A DNA stretch of 41,555 nt from assembly GCA_902801765.1 (NCBI GenBank), contig CADCJO010000031.1, forward strand, positions 1 to 41,555, read 5' to 3'. Origin of the DNA: an uncultured Eubacteriales bacterium. GTDB lineage: Bacteria; Bacillota; Clostridia; Christensenellales; Aristaeellaceae. The translations under genes were made by a program, and so were the position numbers. Positions 17,953 through 26,172 of this stretch are shown here, piece after piece. Under the pieces are notes generated by a model. The model ran no database searches and was not told where the DNA came from. It worked only from the letters and a program-made list of their open reading frames with translations. How positions within the stretch are numbered: position 1 is the first letter of the stretch; each line of letters opens with the position of its first letter.

Positions 17953-18897
17953 ATGAACCGTGTGCTTGTGACTGGAGGCGCGGGGTTTCTGGGCAGCCAT
18001 GTATGCGCTGAACTCATGAAATCGCCTGACAATTATGTGACCGCGCTGGACGACCTGTCCACGGGGAAGAGGGAAAATATCGCTTCGCTGCTGTCTTCAG
18101 ATCGTTTTGAATTCATCCAATGGGACGTGCGGCAGCCCTTTGACCGGCCTGTGGATCAGATTTACCACGCCGCCTGCCCGGCCAGCCCCAAGGAATATCA
18201 GCGGTCGCCCACCTCCACCACGAAAACCTGCGTGCTGGGCACACTGAACATGCTGGAGCTGGCGAAAAAATATGACGCGAAAATCCTGCAATTCTCCACC
18301 AGCGAAGTGTACGGAAACCCGCTCCTTCATCCGCAGAAAGAAGAATACTTCGGCAATGTGAACCCCATCGGCGTCCGCTCCTGCTATGACGAGGGCAAGC
18401 GGTGCGCCGAATCGCTGTGCTTCGATTACGCGCGGGAGTTCGGTACGAAAGTTAAAATCATCCGTATTTTCAATACCTACGGTCCTCACATGGACATCGC
18501 GGATGGGCGGGTGGTGTCCAATTTTATTGTGCAGGCGCTGCGGGGCGATCCCATCACCATTCACGGCGACGGCAGCCAAACCCGCAGCTTTTGCTATGTG
18601 GACGATCTCGTGTCCGGCATCCTGCGGATGATGAACGATACCGCTGATGATTTTCAGGGGCCGGTGAACCTGGGCAACCCAGAAGAAATCACGGTGATAG
18701 CGCTGGCGCGAAAGGTATTGGAGATGACCGGTTCTTCCTCCCGGCTGCAATATCTTCCGCTGCCCGGCGACGACCCCGTTCAGCGCAGGCCGGATATTTC
18801 GCTGGCGGGGGAAAAGCTGAATTGGAAACCCAAGGTTTCATTAGATGATGGATTGGAAAAGACGATTCAGTATTTCCGGGAGATTGCCGCGCCATGA
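17953..18897 (+). CDS. UDP-glucuronate decarboxylase (UDP-xylose synthase)
   Basis: The 314-residue extended-SDR enzyme should convert UDP-glucuronate to UDP-xylose in the cytoplasm using bound NAD. TGGAGFLG at residues 7-14 binds NAD; STSEVYG at 115-121 supplies the catalytic Ser/Thr region; Tyr145 and Lys149 lie in RSCYDEGKR, which together with HAACPASPKEYQ is characteristic of the decarboxylase rather than of dTDP-glucose dehydratase or UDP-glucose epimerase. AAAGGAG (17936-17942) supports the ATG at 17953; an in-frame TTG at 17944 sits too close to it. It opens a five-gene operon and overlaps the next gene by ATGA. The presence of this gene suggests xylose, or a sugar derived from UDP-4-keto-pentose, in the exported polysaccharide. 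No UDP-glucose dehydrogenase is present in the window to make the substrate. Confidence 0.88.
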   Translation: MNRVLVTGGAGFLGSHVCAELMKSPDNYVTALDDLSTGKRENIASLLSSDRFEFIQWDVRQPFDRPVDQIYHAACPASPKEYQRSPTSTTKTCVLGTLNMLELAKKYDAKILQFSTSEVYGNPLLHPQKEEYFGNVNPIGVRSCYDEGKRCAESLCFDYAREFGTKVKIIRIFNTYGPHMDIADGRVVSNFIVQALRGDPITIHGDGSQTRSFCYVDDLVSGILRMMNDTADDFQGPVNLGNPEEITVIALARKVLEMTGSSSRLQYLPLPGDDPVQRRPDISLAGEKLNWKPKVSLDDGLEKTIQYFREIAAP

Positions 18898-19523
18898 CCA
18901 GTGTTCAGCCCAACAAGCGTTTTGCCTATCGCTTCATCAAACGAACCACCGATATTGTTTTCAGCTTGCTTGGCCTGATTGTGTTGTCGCCGCTTTTCGT
19001 TGTGATTGCAGTCGCGGTTGCGTCGGAACGGGAGGGCGGCGTGATTTTCCGTCAGGCGCGGGCGGGATGGAAGAACCAGCCGTTCACGATGTACAAATTC
19101 CGCACGATGGTGAAGAACGCCGCCGCGCTGCGGGAGGAGATGGAGCAGTTCAACGAACTGGACGGCCCGGCCTTCAAGATGAAGAACGACCCCAGAATCA
19201 CCAAAGTAGGACGTTTCCTGCGCCGCACCAGTCTGGATGAGCTGCCGCAGCTGTACAATGTTTTGAAGGGCGACATGTCGCTGGTGGGGCCAAGACCGCT
19301 GCCTACCTATGAATCGGAAAAATGCAGTGCAGAACAGCTTCAAAGGCTTTTGGTGAAGCCGGGTATCACCTGTTATTGGCAGGCGTGCGGCAGAAACGAC
19401 GTATCCTTTGACGAATGGATCGAAATGGATTTGCGGTATATCAGGGAACAAAGCATCCGCACGGATGTGAACATTCTGCTGCAAACGGTGAAAGCGGTAC
19501 TGTCGGGAAGGGGCGCGTATTGA
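18894..19523 (+). CDS. Undecaprenyl-phosphate sugar-1-phosphate transferase (initiating enzyme)
   Basis: The 209-residue membrane enzyme belongs to the small bacterial sugar transferase family (PglC / C-terminal part of WbaP). It starts polysaccharide assembly by moving a sugar 1-phosphate from a UDP-sugar to undecaprenyl phosphate at the inner face of the membrane. A basic N-terminus precedes one hydrophobic segment (about 23-45, IVFSLLGLIVLSPLFVVIAV). The conserved core follows: FRQARAG, TMYKFRTMV, the DP motif in MKNDPRITKVGRFLRRTSLDELPQL split by the catalytic region, and LVGPRPLP. The start overlaps the previous stop (ATGA at 18894-18897), so translation is probably coupled. The transferred sugar cannot be read from the sequence. 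The assignment of the step is firm. Confidence 0.92.
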   Translation: MTSVQPNKRFAYRFIKRTTDIVFSLLGLIVLSPLFVVIAVAVASEREGGVIFRQARAGWKNQPFTMYKFRTMVKNAAALREEMEQFNELDGPAFKMKNDPRITKVGRFLRRTSLDELPQLYNVLKGDMSLVGPRPLPTYESEKCSAEQLQRLLVKPGITCYWQACGRNDVSFDEWIEMDLRYIREQSIRTDVNILLQTVKAVLSGRGAY

Positions 19524-19524
19524 C

Positions 19525-19989
19525 ATGGCGCGGAAAAAGATTCTCATGGCGGCGTCCTCCGGCGGGCATCTGGAAGAAGCGCTGGCGCTGCGGAAGCTGA
19601 AAGAATACTACGATACCGTGCTCATCACCGAACGGACAGACTACAAGGTGAATTGCTGGCAGGATACCATTTATCTCATGCCCCAGGTGAACCGGAAGGA
19701 ACTGAAAAGCCTGATTCAGTATGTGGGCTGTTTTTTCAAAACTTTTCAAATTCTGCGCAGGGAAAAGCCCGACGTGATCCTGTCCACCGGGGCGATGGTC
19801 GCTTATCCCGCTTTGCTTTTGGGTAAGTGGATGGGCAAGAAAATCATCTTCATCGAGTGCATGTTTAACGTGGACGCGCCGACGCTGACGGGCAAGCTGG
19901 CCTACAAGTTCGCCGACCTGTTCATCGTTCAGTGGGAGGAAATGCTGAAGGTCTATCCCAAAGCCGTGCTGGGAGGGCGTGTGTTTTGA
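19525..19989 (+). CDS. PssD/Alg14-like glycosyltransferase membrane-anchoring subunit
   Basis: The 154-residue protein matches the Alg14/PssD/Cps14F family, the N-terminal half of a split GT-B glycosyltransferase. ASSGGHLEEA near residues 10-19 is the glycine-rich family signature, and DVILSTGAMVAYPALLLGK is the second conserved block; the hydrophobic stretches here anchor the complex to the membrane. Its catalytic partner is the next gene, which it overlaps. Together they should add the second sugar to the lipid-linked primer made by the preceding transferase, as PssD/PssE or Cps14F/G do. It starts one base after the previous stop codon. In many genomes the two halves are likewise adjacent. 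The acceptor and donor sugars are not predictable here. Confidence 0.88.
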   Translation: MARKKILMAASSGGHLEEALALRKLKEYYDTVLITERTDYKVNCWQDTIYLMPQVNRKELKSLIQYVGCFFKTFQILRREKPDVILSTGAMVAYPALLLGKWMGKKIIFIECMFNVDAPTLTGKLAYKFADLFIVQWEEMLKVYPKAVLGGRVF

Positions 19990-20462
19990 TTTTCGTGATC
20001 GTGGGTTCCCAGAAGTTTCCCTTTGACCGGCTGATCCGGCAAGTGGACCGGCTGAAAGAAAAGGGCGTGATTGCCGACGAGGTTGTCGCTCAGATCGGCG
20101 CTTCAACGTATGAGCCCAAACACCTGAAATGGCAGCGGTTCATGGACAAAAGCGACTTTGACGCAGCGATAGCTGCCTGTGATCTGCTGATTACCCATGC
20201 GGGCGAGGGCTCCATCATGACGGGGCTGCTGAAAGGGAAGAAGGTCATTGCCGTGCCGCGATACGCAAAGTTCGGCGAGCACGTGAGCGACCACCAGCTG
20301 GAAATCGCCCGGGCGCTGGAAAAGCAGCGCTGCATCGTGAACGTGGAGGACATCGGACAGTTGGAAAACGCCGTGCGGACGATTGACCAAATGGAATTGA
20401 AACCTTACCGGTCCGGCAACGACAGCATCATCCGATTGCTGCGGGATTTCATCGGAGACTGA
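19986..20462 (+). CDS. PssE/Alg13-like catalytic subunit of the split glycosyltransferase
   Basis: The 158-residue protein is the C-terminal, nucleotide-sugar-binding half of a GT28-type glycosyltransferase (PssE/Cps14G/Alg13). LIFVIVGSQKFPFDRLIRQV is the typical N-terminus, and THAGEGSIMTGLLKGKKVIA with VPRYAKFGEHVSDHQLEIA is the donor-binding block. The best start is TTG at 19986, which overlaps the previous stop as TTGA and has GGGAGG at 19971-19976, 9 bases upstream. Upstream codons in the same frame run inside the previous gene with no ribosome binding site, and there is no nearby in-frame ATG. The overlap suggests equal, coupled production of the two subunits. It is followed 3 bases later by the next glycosyltransferase gene. 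Confidence 0.88.
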   Translation: MIFVIVGSQKFPFDRLIRQVDRLKEKGVIADEVVAQIGASTYEPKHLKWQRFMDKSDFDAAIAACDLLITHAGEGSIMTGLLKGKKVIAVPRYAKFGEHVSDHQLEIARALEKQRCIVNVEDIGQLENAVRTIDQMELKPYRSGNDSIIRLLRDFIGD

Positions 20463-20465
20463 GCC

Positions 20466-21611
20466 ATGGCGAACGTGTTCTGGTACTGCGAAAAGTGGCA
20501 GCCCGGCGGGATTCAGCGGGTACAGGTGAACTTGCTGCCGTATTTTGACCCAAAGGAAATCCAATTTGATTTGGCGTTCAGCGAGGACGATACCGCGTTG
20601 TTCGATGACAAAATCCGGGCGGCGGGAGCAAGGAAGCTGCTGACGCTGAACAAGCGCTGCCACGGCCCCGGCAGGCGCACGCTGACGAATATCTTTGCTT
20701 TGCGAAAAATAATGAGAGAAGGGCATTACGACGCGGCGCACTTCAACGCCTGCCACGGGGTGGAAATGATCTATCTGTTCTGGGCATGGATGTACCGCGT
20801 GCCGGTGCGCATCGTCCACGCCCGGAACAATAATATCGGCGCAGGCGGGAAATCAAGGCCGGTCAAGGTGCTGGCCCATCAAATATGCAAGCGTCTGTTT
20901 GGCTGGACGGCGACGGTCCGGCTGGCGAACTCAGAGCTTTCGGCTGCATGGCTGTTCCGCAAATCAGGTATAGAAAAGAATCGGGTGCGCGTGCTGAAAA
21001 ACGGCATTGACGCGAAAGCATTCGCCTTTGATCCTGTTGGAAGAGAACAAACACGAAAGGCACTTGGACTGGAAAACGCTTTCGTGGTCGGCCATGTTGG
21101 ACATTTCAGCTATCAGAAGAATCATGAATTTCTGCTCAGCGTGTTCGCGGAAATCGCAAGGCGGGAGCCGAAGGCCCGCCTGCTGCTGATCGGCGAAGGC
21201 GATGGAAAAGCGGCGGTTCGGGAACAGGCGCAAAAGCTGAATGTTTCTGACAAAGTGTTTTTTTATGGGGCAACTGAAAACGTGCCGCCGCTGCTTTGGG
21301 CGATGGACGCCTTTGTGTTTCCCTCCCGCTTCGAGGGCTGCGGCAACGCGCTGCTGGAAGCGCAGGCGGCGGGCCTGCCCTGCTTTGCTTCAAAAGGCGT
21401 GATTCCGCAGGATGTAGCCGTGACCCCGCTGGTGCGTTGGCTTGCGCTGTCTGATTATCCAGCGCAATGGGCCGAAGCGATTCTTGCAAATCGGGGAAAG
21501 ACTCCGCGCCTGGCGCACGATGCGGAAATCATCCAAGCGGGCTTTGACCTGGCGGCAATGGCTAACAGCCTGAAACGGATATACCTTGGGGCAAGTAGAG
21601 CAGAAATATAA
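20466..21611 (+). CDS. Glycosyltransferase family 4
   Basis: The 381-residue cytoplasmic protein has the GT-B fold of GT4 enzymes. The N-terminal domain has the glycine-rich acceptor-side loop QPGGIQRVQVNL. In the C-terminal domain VGHVGHFSYQKNHEFLLSVF starts the nucleotide-sugar domain, LLLIGEGDG follows, and the donor-binding E-x7-E motif lies in FPSRFEGCGNALLEAQAAGLP. It probably adds one sugar with retention of configuration to the growing lipid-linked repeat unit. It starts 3 bases after the PssE-like gene, and is the last gene before a 483-base repeat-rich gap that splits the polysaccharide locus. Donor and acceptor are unknown. Confidence 0.9.
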   Translation: MANVFWYCEKWQPGGIQRVQVNLLPYFDPKEIQFDLAFSEDDTALFDDKIRAAGARKLLTLNKRCHGPGRRTLTNIFALRKIMREGHYDAAHFNACHGVEMIYLFWAWMYRVPVRIVHARNNNIGAGGKSRPVKVLAHQICKRLFGWTATVRLANSELSAAWLFRKSGIEKNRVRVLKNGIDAKAFAFDPVGREQTRKALGLENAFVVGHVGHFSYQKNHEFLLSVFAEIARREPKARLLLIGEGDGKAAVREQAQKLNVSDKVFFYGATENVPPLLWAMDAFVFPSRFEGCGNALLEAQAAGLPCFASKGVIPQDVAVTPLVRWLALSDYPAQWAEAILANRGKTPRLAHDAEIIQAGFDLAAMANSLKRIYLGASRAEI

Positions 21612-21700
21612 AGGGCGCATTAAATTAACAGGGATTAGGGAATAGGGATTAGGAAAAGTACAGATTGATCATGATGACACGAATCAACTGTTTTTGCGGA
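21612..21700 (+). repeat. Repeat-rich start of the gap inside the polysaccharide locus
   Basis: After the stop codon there is AAGGGCGCATTAAATTAA, which loosely resembles the end of the hairpin-array element, then a short direct repeat (GGGATTAGG twice, 21633-21655). No gene or terminator is evident in the 483-base gap 21612-22094; its remainder is covered by the two repeat entries that follow. Confidence 0.4.
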
Positions 21701-21708
21701 CGTTACTT

Positions 21709-21848
21709 TGTCATCCCGACTGGAGCGGAACGAGAGTGGAGCGGAATGGAGGGACCTGGGAACTGGGTTTCATGCTGCTTGGTCGAAGGCGTTTCTCTTA
21801 GGTCCCTCGACTTCGTTCCGCTCTCGCTCCACTTCGCTCGGGATGACA
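21709..21848. repeat. MITE-like palindromic repeat, GTCATCCCGA family, copy 1
   Basis: The element starts TGTCATCCCGA and ends with its exact complement TCGGGATGACA. Inner arms also pair imperfectly, including GAGGGACCT with AGGTCCCTC (near 21752 and 21801) and GAGCGGAAC with GTTCCGCTC. About 140 bases; no coding frame. Two related copies are at 31968-32110 and 39147-39281. Confidence 0.75.
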
Positions 21849-21899
21849 ATGTTTGTTGAATGAATAAATGTTTGTCTGTTGATTTCAAAGTACGCAGTA

Positions 21900-21956
21900 T
21901 ATAATACTGTACTCTGAACTCTGTACTCTGAACTCTAATACTAAACTCAAGCTAAA
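21900..21956 (+). repeat. Short tandem repeats with a possible weak promoter
   Basis: ACTCTGAACTCTGT is repeated in tandem with decay (about 21910-21945). TATAAT at 21900-21905 has TTGATT 15 bases upstream, a poor promoter that could serve the downstream glycosyltransferase gene at 22095. No other promoter candidate stands out in the gap. Confidence 0.4.
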
Positions 21957-22094
21957 AATGTATCAGATTTGGGATGGATTTTACGCCGTGGCTAAGCTGA
22001 ATGGAGGGAGGCGTAGCAGCGCTACGTTGACCTGAAAGCGCCCTTGAACAAACATCGACTGAACAAATAAAGCCTTATTAAGGAAAGCGACTTC

Positions 22095-23246
22095 ATGAAG
22101 ATACTCTTTATCGCTCACAGCGGAGAAATCAGTGGCGGGGCGAACCGCTCGCTGCTGACACTGATGACGGGCCTGCGGGAGCGGTTCGGCGTTTTGCCCA
22201 GCGTGCTGGTTCCGGGAGATAATACACAGCTGGAAAAGCGGTGCAAAGCCGTAGGGATTCCTGTATATACAGCCCATTATCACACCTGCTGCACCGTGTT
22301 CCGCCATACGCCAAAGGATCTGCTCCGCGCCGCCAAGCTGCTGCTGGCCCCGATGCTGGACAGGCTTGAAGCAAAACGGCTGAATCACCCGCTGCCCGCT
22401 GATTTCGATTTGTATTACACTAATGAACGGATGATCTGCGTGGGCGGGTATCTGGCCCATCTGCGGGACAAGCCCCACGTGTGGCACGTACGCAGCTTTT
22501 CCCGGGCAAACCGCACCTGGTTTCCACCCGCCTGGTATCGGAAAATGAACCGGTATGCCGACCGCATCATCCTCGTCTCCCAAGCGCTGTTTGACGATTT
22601 TGCCCCGCATATCCCGTCTGAAAAGCTGCGGAGAGTATATGTGGGCCTGGAGCCGGCACGCTATTTGCAAACGGAGCATCAAGCGCATTCCGGCTTCCGA
22701 TTGCTGCTGGCGGGCAGGCTCACACCCGCTAAAGGGCAGGAAGACGCTCTGCGCGCCTTGGCTATCCTCGTCCACCAGTATGGGGCGGACGCTTATCTTT
22801 CCCTTGCTGGAACCCCTCCTGCTTACGAAGGCCCGGCGTATGCCGGCCGCCTGCGGAAATTGGCCCGGCAGCTGGGCCTGGAAAGCCGGGTCAGCTTTTT
22901 GGGGGAAGTGGACGATCTGGGCGCAATCCGGACGGAAACAGACGTGGAGCTGGTTTGCTCCTGGATGGAGCCATTTGGCAGAACCACCGTGGAAGCCATG
23001 CTGGCGGGCCTGCCTGTGGTTGGCTGCAATACAGGCGGAACCGCCGAAATCATTCTGGACGGAATCACCGGCTTGCTCTATCCATCGCGGGATGTGAACG
23101 CTCTGGCAGAAAAGCTGAACGGGCTGCGGGAGCACCCGGAAGCAGCCGCAAAAATGGGCCGGACGGGGCAGGAGAGAGCCTTGCAATGCTTCACGGCGGC
23201 GCAAATGGTCTCCGGTGTCATGGAGGTTCTGCATGCGCTCGCTTAG
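22095..23246 (+). CDS. Glycosyltransferase family 4
   Basis: The 383-residue protein is a GT-B fold GT4 glycosyltransferase. The N-terminus MKILFIAHSGEISGGANRSL carries the glycine-rich loop; the C-terminal domain begins near LLLAGRLTPAKGQEDALRAL and contains FLGEVDDLGAIRTETDVELV and the donor-site motif CSWMEPFGRTTVEAMLAGLP (E-x7-E). It should transfer a sugar from a nucleotide donor to the polysaccharide repeat unit. AAGGAAAG lies about 8 bases before the ATG. It is separated from the upstream operon by a repeat-filled gap but overlaps the next gene by 14 bases, so it forms a second transcription unit or a read-through extension of the first. Its sugar is not predictable. Confidence 0.9.
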   Translation: MKILFIAHSGEISGGANRSLLTLMTGLRERFGVLPSVLVPGDNTQLEKRCKAVGIPVYTAHYHTCCTVFRHTPKDLLRAAKLLLAPMLDRLEAKRLNHPLPADFDLYYTNERMICVGGYLAHLRDKPHVWHVRSFSRANRTWFPPAWYRKMNRYADRIILVSQALFDDFAPHIPSEKLRRVYVGLEPARYLQTEHQAHSGFRLLLAGRLTPAKGQEDALRALAILVHQYGADAYLSLAGTPPAYEGPAYAGRLRKLARQLGLESRVSFLGEVDDLGAIRTETDVELVCSWMEPFGRTTVEAMLAGLPVVGCNTGGTAEIILDGITGLLYPSRDVNALAEKLNGLREHPEAAAKMGRTGQERALQCFTAAQMVSGVMEVLHALA

Positions 23247-24399
23247 GCTGGACGCGGACAGCTTTCGGATTCGGGCGTCCGACGGGCTGTATCTGCTGGC
23301 TTACCTCCTGTGCATGGCCGACGCCATCCTGATCAGCTATACCACCCTGAACGGCACTGCCGCCGCGCACCATGTCAGCGTATTCCTGCGTTATTCCTCG
23401 CTGCTCCTGATGATTGGAAAGCTGGTGTGGGATGGAAAGCAGCGCCTTACTTCCCTGCTGTTTACCTGTGCCGCCTGTCTGCTGATCGGCGCAGCCCTGT
23501 TCCGCTCCGGCTACAACCATTTGCTTTACCTGCTGGTGGCTTGGCTGGGCGTTTGGAATGTGGATGTGAAAAAGGTTCTGTGGATCGACTTTGCGGCCCG
23601 GCTTTTTCTGACGCTGTTCATTATTACCGGCACGCTGCTGGGGGCGATCGAGAATTACGTCACCTACCGCATGGGATCACCGCAGCTGCGTTATTCGCTG
23701 GGCTTCAATCATCCCAATACGCTGGCGAGCCTGGTCCTGTCGCTGGTGCTGGAGGAAGCGTGGCTGACCCGCCGAAGCCCCGGCGCAATCTATACGCTTG
23801 CGCTTCTGATCGGCGTGATTCCCCTGTATTTCCTGACCCGGAACCGCACGGCCATCGCCCTGACGGCCGCGTTTCCGCTACTGCTGCCCTATGCGTTTCG
23901 CCGCCGTCCCATGCGAAAAGCCGGGCGGGCATTTTGGACGCTGTTTCCGCTGCTGGTCATCGGGTTTTCCATCATCGCCATGCTGCTGTGCCGCCGGGCG
24001 CCCCTTTTCCGGCAATTTGACCAGCTGATGAGCAACCGGTTCTGGAATTCCCTGAAGGTGTACCAGCAGTACGGCGCATCCCTGCTGGGGCAGCGGGTTC
24101 AGCTGCTGTCCGTGCGTCTGGCGCGGGTACAGCATGAAAGCCCGATCCTGCTGGACGTGGCCTATCTGCGCACGCTGATTCAGGCCGGGCCGCTGATATT
24201 GCTTTTCTACGGCGCGCTGTATGCTTCCGCGTTCCGAAAGGCCTGCCTTGCGGGGGACAGATATACCATTCTGGTCTTTATGCTGTTCATGCTGTACGGC
24301 ATGATCGAATCCGGGTTCAACAATGTGTTCATGAATTTTACCCTGCTGATTGTCCTGCGCAAATGGCATGACCAGCCGAAAAAGAATCAGAAAAACTGA
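23233..24399 (+). CDS. Wzy-like polysaccharide polymerase / O-antigen ligase-type membrane protein
   Basis: The 388-residue protein is very hydrophobic, with about ten predicted membrane segments (for example YLLAYLLCMADAILISYTTL, LLYLLVAWLGVWNV, FLTLFIITGTLLGAI and LILLFYGALYASAF). A polar loop follows LGFNHPNTLASLVLSLVLEE, a stretch typical of Wzy polymerases and O-antigen ligases. In a locus of glycosyltransferases it most likely joins lipid-linked repeat units on the outer face of the membrane. The start at 23233 has GGAGG 6 bases upstream and overlaps the previous gene by 14 bases. Sequence conservation in this family is low, so the call rests on topology, the one motif and context. Confidence 0.78.
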   Translation: MRSLRLDADSFRIRASDGLYLLAYLLCMADAILISYTTLNGTAAAHHVSVFLRYSSLLLMIGKLVWDGKQRLTSLLFTCAACLLIGAALFRSGYNHLLYLLVAWLGVWNVDVKKVLWIDFAARLFLTLFIITGTLLGAIENYVTYRMGSPQLRYSLGFNHPNTLASLVLSLVLEEAWLTRRSPGAIYTLALLIGVIPLYFLTRNRTAIALTAAFPLLLPYAFRRRPMRKAGRAFWTLFPLLVIGFSIIAMLLCRRAPLFRQFDQLMSNRFWNSLKVYQQYGASLLGQRVQLLSVRLARVQHESPILLDVAYLRTLIQAGPLILLFYGALYASAFRKACLAGDRYTILVFMLFMLYGMIESGFNNVFMNFTLLIVLRKWHDQPKKNQKN

Positions 24400-24419
24400 T
24401 TGTACCGCCCGGGAAGGTA

Positions 24420-24448
24420 TTGAAATCATCGCCCGTTCGGGGTATGAT
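24420..24448 (+). promoter_or_regulatory. Promoter of the secreted LRR protein gene
   Basis: TTGAAA (24420-24425) and TATGAT (24443-24448) are separated by 17 bases, about 34 bases upstream of the start codon at 24483. Confidence 0.65.
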
Positions 24449-24482
24449 GAAATGGAGCAGAAGGCCGCTCCTGGAGGGAAGC

Positions 24483-25934
24483 ATGAGAACAAAACGCTTT
24501 GTATGCCTATTGTCCGCGCTGGCATTCTTTTTCTGCCTGGCCGCGCCCGTATCCACCCTGGCGGAATCCGTCCAGTCCGCGCAGCAGGCGTTTCAGCTGA
24601 GCGAGGATGGAAACGCGCTGATCAAGTATCATGGAAGCGCGTCCTTCGTATCCGTGCCGGATGGGGTGCACGTTATCCGCGGCGGCGCGTTTGCCGGAAA
24701 CAGGAACGTCGTCACCGTATATCTGCCCGACTCCGTGGCGGAAATCGAAGGCGGCGCGTTTGAAAACTGCGCCAACCTGCAAAATATCATCACCAGCGGG
24801 ATGAGCAAGCTGTCCGTGATCGGCTCGAACGCGTTTGCCGGATGCCCGCTGCTGAATACCAGCTTCATGTATGACATCGTGGACGGCGACATATCCGACA
24901 GCGCGTTTTATCAGCCCACCGCCGCGCCTACGGTCCAGCCGGCACAGCCCGGCGCCACGCCCACTGTCCGGCCTGGCAGCCGGCCAGCGGCAACGGCTTC
25001 CCCAACTCCGGTTCCAGTCAGCGGCGCTTCGCCTTACGATGATTTCAGAATCACCCAGCAGCCGGTCAGCGTTCAAGCAGCGGAGGGGGATTATGTAGCG
25101 TTCACCGTCTCCGCTGTGGGCAGATATGCCGTTCTTCTGTATCAATGGCAGAGAAGCAGCGACGGTGAGAAGTGGGAGGACATTAACAGCAGGAGCACCG
25201 CGTTTCGCGGCGTTACCACCGATACCCTCGGCTTTGCCGTGACCCGCGGCAGCGCCAAGCTGATGTACAGGTGCGTCGTCATCGACGGCAATAGAGCATT
25301 GAGCTCGGACGCCGTTTCCGTTCTGGTCGTGGAACGGGAACCCGTTCCGCAAATTGAGTTTTCTGCCGCCACGGAAAATCAGGTGCTTTACGCGCCCTCC
25401 ACGATCGGCGCGTGGCAGGAAACCGCCACCTCCGCCATCATCATCTGGAGCCCCGCGGAGCAGGCCCAAAGCTACGCACTGTATCGATCCATGAACGGCG
25501 GCAAGCCTGAACTGATCAAAATTCTGACGGATTATTCCTATACGGACACCGGCCTGGATTTCCTCGGCAACGATTACAGCTATTCGGTCGCTTCACTGAT
25601 GACTCTCCCGAACAGTGAAAAAACTGTCCGCAGCGAATTGTCCGACTCCGCCCAGGTGGAGAAAATTTCCACCGTTCAAAACGGCGCGGAGCTGAACGGC
25701 GTGGGATATACCATCACCCCCGACGGCGCGGTAGTGACCGGTTACAAGGGGCGGGCGACAGCCCTGACGATTCCTCCCACAATTCCTGTTGGGAATAAAA
25801 CCTATACCGTGATCGGCATCGGCCCGGATGTCTTCCGCGGCAACAAAACCCTCAAAACCATTTCCCTGCCCAACACCATCCGCGTGATCGAAACCGGCGC
25901 TTTCGCTTACTGCAACGCCATGATCGACCATTGA
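24483..25934 (+). CDS. Secreted BspA-type leucine-rich repeat protein with Ig-like and FN3-like domains
   Basis: The 483-residue protein starts with a signal peptide (1-26, ending near PVSTLAES). Residues about 45-145 are BspA-type (LRR_5) repeats of the form VPDGVHVIRGGAFAGN. A Pro/Thr/Ala-rich linker (about 148-180) leads to an Ig-like domain (ITQQPVSVQAAEGDYVAFTV to VSVLVVERE), then an FN3-like segment (TSAIIIWSPAEQAQSYALYR), then a second short LRR_5 stretch. It ends abruptly inside a repeat (GAFAYCNAMIDH) with no sortase motif, dockerin or membrane anchor, so it is either secreted free, held by an unseen partner, or C-terminally truncated. GGAGG precedes the start at 24483. Such proteins usually bind host or bacterial surfaces, but no ligand can be inferred. 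It has its own promoter and terminator. Confidence 0.8.
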   Translation: MRTKRFVCLLSALAFFFCLAAPVSTLAESVQSAQQAFQLSEDGNALIKYHGSASFVSVPDGVHVIRGGAFAGNRNVVTVYLPDSVAEIEGGAFENCANLQNIITSGMSKLSVIGSNAFAGCPLLNTSFMYDIVDGDISDSAFYQPTAAPTVQPAQPGATPTVRPGSRPAATASPTPVPVSGASPYDDFRITQQPVSVQAAEGDYVAFTVSAVGRYAVLLYQWQRSSDGEKWEDINSRSTAFRGVTTDTLGFAVTRGSAKLMYRCVVIDGNRALSSDAVSVLVVEREPVPQIEFSAATENQVLYAPSTIGAWQETATSAIIIWSPAEQAQSYALYRSMNGGKPELIKILTDYSYTDTGLDFLGNDYSYSVASLMTLPNSEKTVRSELSDSAQVEKISTVQNGAELNGVGYTITPDGAVVTGYKGRATALTIPPTIPVGNKTYTVIGIGPDVFRGNKTLKTISLPNTIRVIETGAFAYCNAMIDH

Positions 25935-25952
25935 TCTTTTCCGAAAGCAACG

Positions 25953-25987
25953 CCTCCCCGCGCCGGATTGTCCGATGCGGGGAGGCA
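25953..25987 (+). terminator. Rho-independent terminator after the LRR protein gene
   Basis: GCCTCCCCGC (25953-25962) pairs with GCGGGGAGGC (25978-25987) over 10 bp, followed by ATTCTTATA. It lies 18 bases after the stop codon. Confidence 0.8.
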
Positions 25988-26039
25988 TTCTTATACTTAT
26001 AATAATAGTCAAGCTGCAAAGAATGAAAAACAATCACAA

Positions 26040-26140
26040 GGCAGGGGCCTTCGCGGGTCAAGTACCCCGCGCCAGGGGGGATGTTCTCCTCGGTGGGGTC
26101 TGGGGGAAACCTCCGGCATTCCCTGCCCGCTGGATTGATA
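26040..26140. repeat. Degenerate hairpin-array repeat
   Basis: A near-palindrome (CGCGGGT at 26052 with ACCCCGCG at 26064), GTCTGGGGGAAACCTCC and GGCAGGGG/CCCTGCC arms recall the modules of the repeats at 1-103 and 6027-6430. It fills the gap between the LRR gene terminator and the convergent asnA stop codon. No gene or clear asnA terminator is seen here, although the hairpins could act as one. Confidence 0.45.
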
Positions 26141-26172
26141 ACTCATCCTTGAGAACATGGCTATCAACAGTA

